A stretch of DNA of 64,000 nt from Drosophila miranda (taxonomy: Eukaryota > Arthropoda > Insecta > Diptera > Drosophilidae), in assembly GCF_003369915.1 (NCBI RefSeq), contig NC_046677.1:27608913-27672912 (forward strand), written 5' to 3'. Numbering within the stretch: the first letter of the stretch is position 1; every line of letters starts with the position of its first letter. The position numbers were made by a program, and so were the translations under genes. The notes under the pieces are model-generated. The model searched no databases, was not told the origin of the DNA, and was given only the letters and a program-made list of their open reading frames with translations. Positions 1 to 9,162 of this stretch are shown here, one piece after another.

Positions 1-272
1 AAAGGACGAAAATTTGTGGCATCCACAATTTTGAAGATACGAGAAAACTAAAACGCAGAATCATAGATAATGATCATATCTATTAGGTTGCTGAATCTGG
101 ATCAGATCAGATCATTTTTATAGCCAAAAGGAACAAATCAATTTGCACTGGCTACGCAGCGCCCGACGTCACGCTCAGACTGATTTTCTGTCTCTCTCGC
201 ACGCACTCTTTGTCGTGTCGTTCAATATTAGCGGCGTCTGCCGGAGCAGAGCCATACTGACTTAGTATCGGG

Positions 273-309
273 TATAAATTTAGAGTTGCGGTGTCCGCAG
301 CAACTCACA
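273..309 (+). promoter_or_regulatory. Candidate TATA box plus initiator
   Basis: TATAAATT at 273-280 is followed about 30 bases later by CTCACAA (304-310), which fits the spacing of a fly TATA/Inr core promoter. A CRE-like GACGTCAC lies near 165-172. No known gene is recognised downstream, so use of this promoter is an inference. Confidence 0.35.
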
Positions 310-670
310 ACGTTCCCCCTCGTTGTTTTTGAAATTGTACTGCAAATTGACAGTGTGGAAGCCTGGGCATGGCCTTTAATCTCTGAATTTTTCAGAATTT
401 TTATCGTATTGTATTTTTTACCGTATCGTAGCAAGATTTGGATGCCCACCTGCAGTTTGGATTGCAGGTTCGATCGAATTCGACTGCCGGATCAAAGTCA
501 CCAAAAAGCCGCTTTATCCATTTTATTACTCGATCTAAAAGCCAAAGTGGAGCCTAGCTAAAGCTACATACATACATATACATATGCATATCATATATCG
601 CTGACACGTAGAAACTAAGGTATGCGTCATCAGATATGTACGTGTTTCCAATAAATGCATTCAAGCGTAT
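307..670 (+). other. Possible short transcript, no recognised product
   Basis: If the TATA/Inr pair just upstream is used, a transcript would start near 307. A poly(A) signal AATAAA occurs at 650-655. The stretch contains only a 5-codon ORF at about 369 and a 39-codon ATG-started frame from about 441 to 561. That peptide resembles nothing I know and its composition does not look protein-like. It could be a small non-coding RNA, a micropeptide gene, or chance. It lies tail-to-tail with lwr. Confidence 0.25.
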
Positions 671-938
671 ATAGAAGAAAAAAAACATGGGCAATGTACT
701 TGTGTGTACGCACTGAAGCAATTTTAATCAAATTATAATTTCAGTGCAAATCCGATATTACAGCTTGATCCACATACATACATAAGTAATTTTTTATTTA
801 GATAGACTTAGTAGAAGTAAAAAGATATTAGAGCATTCTCGAAAATGCTGCCATTCTAGATGTTTGTGTGTGTGTGTGTGTTGGTTTGTTTTTGTTGGTG
901 ATCGGTTTGTTATGTCTACGTGTGGGTTGAAGAGTGGA

Positions 939-1418
939 TTACTCGGTAGCGGCCATAGCACGGGCCTGTGCACGCACGCGTTTCTCGTACTCCAGGCGAT
1001 TCTGGCAGTAAATAGTGTAGGCCTCGGCCTGGGCCGGATCCTTGATGTTCGGCTCATTCAGCAGATCTTGGATGCCCAAAAGAATTTGCTTGATAGTAAT
1101 GGCCGGGCGCCAATCCTTCTCCTCGTCAAGCAGTGACAAGCAGACAGTCCCCGACGGATACACATTTGGGTGGAAGAGCGGCGGCTCGAATTTGCATTTC
1201 GGCGGAGAGGTCGGATAGTCATCCTTGAAAATCATACGAAGTTTGTAGAGGCCACCCTCCCAGGGGGTGGACTTCTTTCCAGGAATGGCGCACTCCCAAA
1301 TCATCAGGTTGAGGGTGCCATCGGGATTTTTGGCGGGGCGAGCAACAAACCCGTATGGATGGTCCTTACGCCAGGCCTTGCGCTCCTCACCCAATCGTGT
1401 TATAGCAATGCCAGACAT
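939..1418 (-). CDS. lwr: SUMO-conjugating enzyme E2 (Ubc9, lesswright)
   Basis: This 159-residue protein is the single SUMO E2 of flies. It accepts SUMO from the Aos1/Uba2 E1 and passes it to lysines of nuclear targets. The whole UBC fold is visible in one uninterrupted coding exon. It opens with [20 protein letters not shown]. The catalytic cysteine sits in [16 protein letters not shown] (about residue 93), and the usual HPN motif (FHPNVYPSG) precedes it. The length equals that of animal Ubc9. The ATG at 1418 is the only plausible start. A 77-base 5'UTR intron (1496-1572) is supported by a GTAAGC donor and a T-rich acceptor ending ACAG. A minus-strand AATAAA at 793-798 can serve as poly(A) signal. 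Identity is near certain. Confidence 0.97.
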   Translation of the reverse strand: MSGIAITRLGEERKAWRKDHPYGFVARPAKNPDGTLNLMIWECAIPGKKSTPWEGGLYKLRMIFKDDYPTSPPKCKFEPPLFHPNVYPSGTVCLSLLDEEKDWRPAITIKQILLGIQDLLNEPNIKDPAQAEAYTIYCQNRLEYEKRVRAQARAMAATE

Positions 1419-1495
1419 CTTGCAATTGTTGTTGGCAAATGAACCGTCTTCTTCTCCTCTTCTTTATCACTATGCTGTACACGCTGCTAACGCGT

Positions 1496-1572
1496 CTGTC
1501 AAAAAAATCCAACGATAAAGGTCTTAAAATGTTTGCCCACGCGGCCATTAACTCATTTCTTTTTATGCTTAC
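1496..1572 (-). other. lwr: 5'UTR intron of lwr
   Basis: Reading the minus strand, CTAG|GTAAGC at 1573/1572 is a good donor and TTTTTTTGACAG|ACGCG ending at 1496 a good acceptor. The intron is 77 bases, typical for Drosophila, and lies about 80 bases before the ATG. The 5' exon would extend upstream from 1573 into the copy-A repeat. Confidence 0.6.
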
Positions 1573-1650
1573 CTAGTCGTCTCTTTGTTCGTCAATCGAC
1601 GATAGTTAAATTTCCCAAATTTGTGCCTTTTTTCCGGCAATTTTTTTTCC

Positions 1651-1765
1651 GTGCAAATTCTAGCGCAATTTTCTTGGCTTGCTAGTAGTGTGAACGTGGA
1701 TTTACTATAATATTCCAAAATATACCGTCTCATTTGAAAAATATACCGTAAATATACTGACAAAT
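1651..1765. repeat. Direct repeat, copy A (upstream of lwr)
   Basis: About 115 bases starting GTGCAAATTCTAGCGC recur 408 bases further on with only a few differences and one indel. Both copies contain the string ATATACCGTCTCATTTG and several TATACCG words, an AT-rich type common around fly core promoters (Ohler motif 6-like). This copy is immediately upstream of the lwr 5'UTR. Confidence 0.75.
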
Positions 1766-2058
1766 TCAAAATCTATTTTACATATTCCTCGTTTTTTATA
1801 TTCCGTAGAATATTACTACCTATTTAGAACATTTAGCCATGCCCACATAATTTTATCCAATTAATGAACCTATTTTATACTTGACTGGCCTATTCTTAGT
1901 ACTTGCTTTTATTGGATTTCTATATACCGTTGAAATTTAATAGATTGTTGAAATTGACAAAATGTACCATTATATACCGATCTACCGTAATACCGTCGGA
2001 TCAATTTTGACCTCAAAAATACCGAAAAGTATTAAAAATACCGAAAACGGTCACCCTG
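1766..2058. other. AT-rich spacer between the direct repeats
   Basis: There is no coding potential. The spacer has many short TACCG/TATACC words, ending in ACGGTCACCCTGG at 2046-2058, a one-mismatch version of the Motif 1/M1BP promoter element (GGTCACACT). Confidence 0.4.
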
Positions 2059-2185
2059 GTGCAAATTCTGGCGCAATTTTCTTGGCTTGCTAGCAGTGTG
2101 AACGTGGACTTACTATACGGTCTGACTTTCAGAAATATACCAAAATGTACCGTCTCATTTGTAAAGTATACCGCAAATATTTGAG
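2059..2185. repeat. Direct repeat, copy B
   Basis: This second copy begins GTGCAAATTCTGGCGC and keeps the order of copy A, with an extra ~14 bases around 2116-2135. It is followed at once by GC-rich sequence unlike its surroundings, so it may be a duplicated promoter segment now placed in front of the gene fragment that follows. Confidence 0.7.
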
Positions 2186-2189
2186 CAGG

Positions 2190-2768
2190 TCGCCGCCTTC
2201 AATCTACGCCGTCGGTACCTTCTCCGCGGGTGACTCTGCCGTAGCTCCTCGTCCTTTCGGGAGGTCCAAGAGATGACGCTGGACTGTGGCAGCCACTAGC
2301 TGTCCCGCTGCGGGCCATAGCCATGATGCCGCTGCTGTGTCGCTGAGTCGGCAATGTGGCGTCTCGTCCACTGCAGCAGGGACCACGCGCACGGGACATA
2401 GAGCTGGGCTTTAGCGTTCAGACGAGTAAGTGAATCAGTATATAATAGTGGATATATTTTAAAATATATCTTCCTTCACAGAAGGCTTATTTACCCTACG
2501 CTTTGCCACAAAACGAGTCGTATCCGATTTCCCTCGCCAGACGAAGTTCTATCCAGGCATTACCGAGGCGTTTTCGAGACAGACGGAGTCCTATCCTAGC
2601 CAGACAGAATCGTATCCCAGCAGCGCACCCATTGCAAGATCCGAACATAGGAAGCCATCGTCATCTCACGACCCAGCCATCGACAACAAGGACTTTGACT
2701 ACGACAGCCAAGGGAAGAGCTACGCAGGCTACTACGCTCTAGATATTCCTCGTCGTTGTTATGTTTAA
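2190..2768 (+). pseudogene. Broken gene fragment with one intron, copy 1 of a duplicated gene tail
   Basis: A GC-rich block (2190-2425) ends in a good donor, GA|GTAAGT. A 56-base AT-rich intron (2426-2481) ends CTTCCTTCACAG. The second exon (2482-2768) reads in one frame to a TAA, with repeated Gln-Thr-Glu-Ser-Tyr-Pro units and the tail NKDFDYDSQG...YAGYYALD. A 3'UTR with AATAAA at about 2851 and a following A-run continue into the inverted repeat. The repeat units appear in more than one frame and the first exon has no long open frame, so I take this as a decayed duplicate. The parent gene is not recognised and is not in this window. A second, inverted copy of the tail lies at 4205-4346. Confidence 0.5.
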
Positions 2769-3515
2769 GGATATACGCGTCCATGCATTTAGATAGTAGA
2801 TACAAAGGTTTTCCACTTGCTTATTTATTTATACTAAGCTAAGTTATGATGAATAAAACAATTGAAAAAAAAATTGCTCGCCCAGATCGGTTCACAAATA
2901 GCGGAGAAAACTAAATATTTTTGATTGGCGAAAATGTCCTTGATTCTTGATAAGGACTCCATCAAATCAGGGATGTTTTTCAAGCATAGGAACGCCCAGA
3001 AAATAGCCGAGAAAAGATATATGTGCCTTGAGAAAATATCATTGATTCTTGGTCCTTGAAAAGGACTCCATCAGATCAAGGATGTTATTCCCAACACAGG
3101 AAGCTGTCGCACGTCCCGTACGGGCCAAAAATGGCCGAGTAAACTAAATATGTATGGTTGGGGTTATTGGAGTCCTTACCGAAGGATCAAGGAAATTTTT
3201 CTGATCACGGGGGTCATGGCACGGCCCAATCGGGCCAAAAATAAGGAAGAAAAGAAGATATATATATCTGGAGAAAATTTCCTTGATCCTTGGTCCTAGA
3301 TAAGGACTTCATAAAATCAGGGAAATTTTTCCGATCACAGGAAGCCGTCGCATGTCCCGATCGGGCCCCAAATAACGGAGAAAACAATACTGGTTTTTAA
3401 TTTGTTATTTTTGAAAATGTAGTTCAAGAAACCACCGATAGCGGCGCCACCGTACAAAAAACAAAAACTCGCGTCAAAATGGCTGGGACACCAGGCAAAC
3501 AGAAATCAGCAGAAG
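2687..3515 (+). repeat. Inverted repeat, left arm
   Basis: This arm is the reverse complement, with indels and scattered mismatches, of 3590-4346. From outside in, both arms carry a gene tail (AACAAGGACTTTGAC...), its 3'UTR (TAAGTTATGATGAATAAAAC), a block of tandem units of 110-130 bases, and an inner unique part (ACCGATAGCGGCGCCACCG, ACACCAGGC). The arrangement resembles foldback-type DNA transposons such as Galileo, whose long ends contain tandem repeats. The gene tail at the outer end is not expected of such an element, so a segmental inverted duplication is equally possible. Confidence 0.8.
2881..3365 (+). repeat. Tandem units (about 4, 110-130 bases each) in the left arm
   Basis: Successive units start near 2881, 2994, 3121 and 3231, with a partial fifth at 3364. 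Each has a core of the form CGGAGAAAACTAAATAT, then TCCTTGATCCTTG, AAGGACTCCATCAAATCAGG, then a TCACAGGAAGC-like block and CCCGATCGGGCC. CCCGATCGGG is itself a perfect 10-base palindrome at the unit joints. Units differ by 10-25% by eye, so the array is not recent. Confidence 0.75.
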
Positions 3516-3589
3516 GTCGATGATTTTTTAAAAAAATTGTGAGCTCCCTAAAGTATGCTGCGAATTTTTTTTGAAATTCCTACAGTTGC

Positions 3590-4346
3590 TTGCTGCTGAT
3601 TTCTGTTCGCCTGGTGTCCCATCCAGTTTTTGGCCATTTGGCGCGAGTTTTTTTTCTTTTGTACGGTGGCGCCGCTATCGGTGGTTTCTTGAACTACATT
3701 TTCAAAAATAACAAATTTAAAACCAGTATTGTTTTCTCCGTTATTTGGGGCCCGATCGGGACATGCGACGGCTTCCTGTGATCGGAAAAATGTCCCTGAT
3801 TTTATGAAGTCCTTATCTAGGACCAAGGATCAAGGACATTTTCTCCTGTGATCGGAAAAATGTCCCTGATTTCATGGAGTCATTATCAAGGATATCTTCT
3901 CTAGACATATATATCTTGTTTTCTTCGTTTTTGTGGCCCGATCGGGGCTGCCATGGCCCCCTGTGATGAGAAAATTGTCCTTGATCCTTCGGTAAGGACT
4001 CCAACAGCCCGAACCATACGTATTTAGTTTTCTCGGCTATTTGTGGCCTGATCGGGACGTGCGACGGTTTCCTGTGATCGAAAAAATGTCCCTGATTTGA
4101 TGGAGTCCTTATCAAGGATCAAGGACATTTTCCCCAATCAAAATTATTCAGTTTTCTCCGCTATTTGTGAACTTTCCCCGATAGTGGATGCAGCAAGGAT
4201 GATTTTTCAATAGTTTTATTCATCATAACTTAACTTAGTATAAATTAATAAACAAGAGGAACAAAGTTCTAAGCCTAACAACATCGAGATATATCTAGTC
4301 TAGTAGCCCGCGTAGCAGCTCCCTTGGTTGTCGTCAAAGTCCTTGT
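3590..4346 (-). repeat. Inverted repeat, right arm
   Basis: This mirrors the left arm around a spacer of about 75 bases (3516-3589). Reading the minus strand from the outer end, the gene tail NKDFDDNQGSCYAGY ends in a stop. A 3'UTR with AATAAA follows (4219-4224, plus-strand TTTATT), then about four tandem units (3740-4165) and the inner unique block. The tail sequence upstream of NKDF differs completely from that at the left arm, so the two ends stopped matching at about 2687/4346. Confidence 0.8.
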
Positions 4347-4945
4347 TTTCCATGTTTGAACTGGCACAGCCATATGCATTGTTAGTGGTGTCGGGGACCC
4401 TGGCATCGATTGTACTATCGATACATCAATTTTTGTTCAGTATCAAAAATATTACTATTTGTCAGTCTTGTAAAGGACAGAAATTACCACCCCGGTAAAT
4501 AAATTTTGGGGGCCAATTTTGAAAATAAAATATCAGGGATTCATTTAGTTTCGTTCCATCTAATTTGTAGCGAAAATTGTAAAACGTAATCATTGGGTCA
4601 CAAAAATTTGAATATATTTCAAGTGTTCATTCGTATTTCTTCGTGTTCCTTTACAAAAGGTACATAAATAAATAGATTCTAGATTAACATTTGATTCTGG
4701 TAAAAAAGTTGAAAAAGTAAGTTAATTCTCTATATTCATAAACTTAATCGAACTTAATAAGGTGGTTGTGCCTTGCCAAGGAACATTACTAAATCAAGGT
4801 AGCAAAATCGTCTTTTATAAAAATGTCGCAGGAAGTACGGATCGGATAGAGAAGTGGAAGCTATAACAAAATATTACATGGCTTGCCAATTGAAGAAGAC
4901 ATGTTTTGATGGAACGGTATGGTTTTCATGCAGCACTTGGTGGCT
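4347..4945. other. Intergenic, Spp 3' side
   Basis: AT-rich, no coding potential. The minus strand of 4347-4400 continues the open frame of the right-arm gene tail for about 20 codons (VPDTTNNAYGC...). A perfect DRE palindrome TATCGATA lies at 4416-4423. I see nothing else in it. Confidence 0.5.
4416..4423. promoter_or_regulatory. DRE palindrome TATCGATA
   Basis: This is the core of the DREF/BEAF-32 site. It sits just outside the right arm of the inverted repeat, upstream (minus strand) of the gene-tail copy, and so might be a remnant promoter or an insulator site. No gene start is apparent nearby. Confidence 0.4.
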
Positions 4946-6244
4946 TTACTTTGCCTTTTTAGATTCCTTCTTTTTGCTGCTGCCGCTACTGCTGCCCTCC
5001 TCCTTCTCTTTCTTCTCCTTCTTTTCGGGCTTTTCCTCGGGATGATCTTCATAGCTGTTGAAGTGATATTATATTAACAAGATCAACAAACAGGTTTATA
5101 CTTGATTTTAACTTACGCAAAGAGTACTTTCAGCTCGCCTCGGATAAGAGCCACCAGAAGGGGTGTACCCATGCAGGCCGGGACCAGATAGAGCAGCGCC
5201 GGTTGGGCCTGCTTGAAGACATGCATCACAAAGATCGTGGCCATGAGACCCAGGAAATAAGCCGCCAATGTGGAGTAGAAATAAATGCGCGTCTTCCTCT
5301 TCTTGCTGTCGTCGAATCGCAGGAGCAGGGCAATGAAGATGCCCGGAATGACAATGTCGCCAAGACCCAGCATGGCAAAGTTGGAAGCATTTAGGCCATT
5401 GTCGATGAGATCCTGGGGGAAGACTAGTTTGATGGGGGCCTCAAAGCTTTTCGCCACGGTCACCATGACATTGGTACCAAACACCCAGAAGATGTCATAG
5501 AAGAAGAGACCGCTTAGCAGGATGACGCCAGTCACAAAGTTGTTCAAATGGAGCATCTCCACTCCGTTGATGGCAAAGGCCAGGCCGAACAGGTTGTTGG
5601 CTATCCAATGCTTCTTCAGGAGATACCACACGCCTATGACCGACGAGATCACCAGGCACACAATGTCGTGTGTGGAAAACTTATAGTTAATGAGATCCTC
5701 CTTGTGCTTACCCTCGCCGCTGGTGAAGAGTATGTGGAAGGGAACTTTTGGCACGGCGGCGGGCATCAACGAGTTCATCACAGGGCTGAGAAGGTGCGCC
5801 AACGCAATCACGCCCAGCACGAAAAAGTAGCCGGTGAGCAAGAAGTTGATGTGCCCCTTCTGGAATATCTTGAAGAACAGATACAGGCCGAAGAGGGCGG
5901 CCGAGGCAATCAGTGGAAAGTACATGGCGTCTTTCTTTGTCATCGTGTCGGCTTTCTCCCCCGTAGACTGCGGCGAAGCGATGGAAACCAGTGAGTGGGA
6001 GAGCAAAGTAAAATTATTGCAACAAATGACCCACCTTTTTCAGCTTGTGCAGTTTCACGGAACGTATCGAGCCGAAAATAATGGGCAACATGGCCATAAT
6101 CACTAAGCTGCCGTATGCCACGGCGATGCCCTCCGGGCTGGACGGTGTTTTTTTCTCATTGGACGCGGTTTCGTTTTTCACGTTCACATTCTCAAATATT
6201 CCTTTGATAGTCTCTTTCACAGAGTCAATTATTTCGTCCGCCAT
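4946..6244 (-). CDS. Spp: Signal peptide peptidase (GxGD intramembrane aspartyl protease)
   Basis: Three exons (6244-6035, 5967-5117, 5054-4946) give 389 residues with all joints in frame (donors GTGGGT and GTAAGT). Spp sits in the ER membrane and cuts leftover signal peptides and tail anchors inside the bilayer. The catalytic motifs are present: YD in LFFYDIFWVFG (TM6), GxGD in MLGLGDIVIPG (TM7) and PAL in QPALLYLVPA. The N-terminus carries two N-glycosylation sequons before the first membrane span. The protein ends SKKAK, a KKXX-type ER retrieval signal preceded by a Lys/Glu-rich tail. The length equals the value I recall for D. melanogaster Spp. A DRE lies about 95 bases before the ATG. 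Confidence 0.96.
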
Positions 6245-6336
6245 GGCTTCTTGTATTTATTAGAAAATCGTTCGTCGAAACTGACACGCAGCCAGGTACA
6301 CGTCAATATTAGTGATGGTAGATATGTTTATCAATA

Positions 6337-6344
6337 TATCGATA
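6337..6344. promoter_or_regulatory. DRE palindrome upstream of Spp
   Basis: A perfect TATCGATA, 93 bases upstream of the Spp ATG, matches the position and type expected for a DREF/BEAF-32-controlled housekeeping promoter. Confidence 0.5.
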
Positions 6345-7068
6345 TATATTTTTTGTGATAATATATTTGAAGGTGATCTGATTTTAGATTGGCAAAAATA
6401 TTAACATGGATATATTTCTGGGATATATCATCTACGAACCTAAGTTTTTGAATTTTTACCAAATTGGCTTTATTTTTCTGTTTTTTCACGTCATTGGATC
6501 AGATATACGGACTTTTGATTATACTTATCGATGCACAGGGCTAATTGCAAAACAATATCGGTATTTTTGTGCGATAAATAAATAAAAAAACGACTTCAGC
6601 GGCTTTTTTTGAAAATAACCATATTGTAGCCCACATCATATCCGATTTCTTGATTGTGTTTTGATTTGGTGGTTCAAAATATAGTTTTTCCGGCATAAGT
6701 TTTAAATATGTTTATATACCCTACATGCGAAGGCATATAGACTGGTGGTCATCGTTACGTTTTTGCAATTGTACGGTTTGCAGAGAAAGAACCGTATAAA
6801 AAGACTTGACTTGTTTCATAGTGCGGCAATGTTTATATCTGCAAATACAAACTCAATCAGTCAGATATGGCAATGCCCACATATTTCCGAGCCGCCGTTA
6901 TCGCTTATCCGCTCTCCGCTGCCTGGAGCCTCGGTTGTATTTCGGCGCATTCTGACTTATCAGAGCGACGGCCATGTGCAAAACTTTGAGCTGATGCTCA
7001 GTTCTCAGTACCATTTCAGACTCGGAGGCGAATGCATTAAATACTTAAAAATCTAACTGGGAACAACA
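6345..7068 (+). promoter_or_regulatory. Upstream region of nAChRbeta3, with a possible TATA box at 6795
   Basis: This is non-coding sequence between the divergent genes Spp and nAChRbeta3. TATAAAAAG at 6795-6803 is a good TATA match on the plus strand, and a TCAGTC initiator-like word occurs at 6855-6860, further away than the usual 30 bases. An intact 5'UTR could run from there to the ATG at 7069. The rest is AT-rich with nothing recognisable. Confidence 0.3.
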
Positions 7069-8604
7069 ATGACGACGTCCCCAAAGATAAAAACTCTGAT
7101 TTCCGGTCGTGGGATGTTGCGACTGCTGGGGATATTTGTGCTGTTTGCTGTTTCCGTGCCAGGCGCCACTTGTAAGTGCCAGTTTTTCCAGTTTCCGAGT
7201 TGTATAAGCAGCCTCCAAACCAACTCCAAAACTCCTTTAGTAGCTGACGCGGCCCCAAAAACCGCCAGTAGCGGAGGCAACAGCAACGTCAACGCCCTGG
7301 ACCGTCTCCACGCGGGCCTCTTCATCAACTACGACAAGCATAGCCAGCCCTTGGACAATGGCGAGCCGTCTGCCGTCAACATGAGCCTGACCATCAACTT
7401 CATCGACATCGACGAGATGAACGGCAAGATGACGACCCACTGCTGGCTGAGTATCGTAGGTTCCCACTTCCTATGGAGTTTTCCATCGAACGCAGAATTT
7501 ATCTTTGATTCCCTTTGCAGCGCTGGACGGACGAGCGGCGCACGTGGCAGCCGCAGGAGTATGAGAACATTACGGCGATCCATTTGCGTGCCAGCGAGAT
7601 CTGGAAGCCGCAGATAACGCTATTCAATGGTGCCGGCGATGAGGACAGCTTCCTAGTGGACACTCAGGCGATCCTCACCCACGACGGCCAATTCCTGTGG
7701 GTGCCCCCGGCCGTGTACACGGCCTACTGCAACCTGAACATGATCAACTGGCCGCACGACGAGCAGACGTGCAAGCTGAAGATCGGCTCCTGGGGCGTGC
7801 GCCACATCAATGCGGATTACAACAAAATGGAGAAGGGGCTGGACTACGATGGCCTGATGCAGTCCACCGAGTGGCAGATTATCTCTGGAGACACGAAATT
7901 CGTGCCCCAGGACTACTACAGCTACCTGGAGTACACCCTGACGGCTCAGCGACGTTCCAACATGTACACGGCCATCATTTACACGCCTGCCGCCTGCTTT
8001 GTGATACTGGCACTATCCGCCTTTTGGTTGCCTCCTCACATGGGTGGCGAGAAGATCATGATCAACGGCCTTCTCATGATTGTGGTAGCCTCCTTCCTCA
8101 TGTACTTTGCCCAACTGCTTCCCGTGCTGGCCAACAAGACGCCGCTTGTGGGTGAGTCTGCCGATCCATCCATGTCCAGTAGTGCAGTAATCCTCAGTGC
8201 TACCTCCCTTCTTAGTTGTGTTTTATAGCTACACTCTGCTGCTGCTGAGCATCTCCACCATTGTGGAGGTGGGAGTGCTCTACTTGGCGACGGCCAAGCA
8301 TAAGCGACGCGTGCCAGACTGCCTCAAGAAGCTGCTTCACGGTAAATTCGGCTCCTGGCTGTTTCTCTCGCACTTCAGCTCCGAGGCTGAGCAGCAGGCG
8401 GACAAGAACAAGGAGATGGACGAGCATGTCTATGACAACGCCGATGGCGATCCGTCCGAACCGCTGGATATCAATCCCTCGGAGGTACCCTCGTCCCGGG
8501 CCATCCAGTTCGAATGGGCCCTGCTGGCCACGGCCATGGATCGTGTCACTTTTGTGGCCTTCAGTCTGACCTTCCTCATTCTGGCCATTGTGTGCCATGT
8601 CTAG
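7069..8604 (+). CDS. nAChRbeta3: Nicotinic acetylcholine receptor, divergent beta3 subunit
   Basis: Four exons (7069-7171, 7241-7455, 7521-8151, 8216-8604) encode 445 residues. It is a Cys-loop ligand-gated channel subunit of the plasma membrane. A signal peptide (LLGIFVLFAVSVPGAT) is followed by the ligand-binding domain. Two cysteines flank exactly 13 residues (C-NLNMINWPHDEQT-C), the family hallmark. TM1 (IIYTPAACFVILALSAFWLP), TM2 (KIMINGLLMIVVASFLMYFA), TM3 and TM4 follow, with a very short TM3-TM4 loop (about 90 residues). Loop C (FVPQDYYSYLEYTL) lacks the adjacent Cys pair, so this is a non-alpha subunit. It matches the divergent subunit found at this place in flies. The start is the first ATG before the signal peptide. 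Confidence 0.93.
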
Positions 8605-9162
8605 GATATCCCAGCTCGCCTGGATAGCTGTGAAATCTGTGTATCGTATCTGTATCTGTATCTATATCTGTATTTGCGTATTTTTCTTGTATTTGTATTT
8701 ACTATATCTCTGTGCTTGTGTGTGGGTGGTGAACTTAGTGAGCTTAGAAATATATAATGATGAGACCTCTACTGGGATGCTGGATGCATTACATGGATAT
8801 GCTTATGCTTACAGCTAGAAGCGAGGGATAACAGACGAAGTAACAAATTGGCTCTCCTCTTATATTGCTCTGCGATGCTCCGGGCTATCACAATTCCTCA
8901 ATTAACCGAAAGTATCTGGAATTATGCGGAAATTACTCGTGTCGTACCTTTTTACGTCCTTTTATGGTCCGGTCCGCTCTGCTCCCGGACTCGAAATGCT
9001 CTTTAAACAGAGTGGGGGTGAAACGGGGCAGCGGGGACAACTGACTGCCATCTGCGCAATGGGTGGTCCCTGCGCATCTCCCCCTCACACGCCACCCCCT
9101 GCCCAGTAGGTCGACTGATTACAACCCCACAAAACAAATTGGGGTAGTTCCCGGCTCCATCT
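8605..9162. other. Convergent 3' intergenic region
   Basis: This holds the 3'UTRs of nAChRbeta3 (plus) and Ets21C (minus). A TCTGTATCTGTATC-type hexamer repeat runs from 8638 to 8680. No open frame looks coding and I see no canonical poly(A) hexamer. Confidence 0.5.

Noticed and set aside
286-561. 91-codon plus-strand frame before lwr
   Set aside because: It begins at TTG, not ATG; only its last 39 codons follow an ATG, and the composition is not protein-like. Kept only as part of a possible short transcript.
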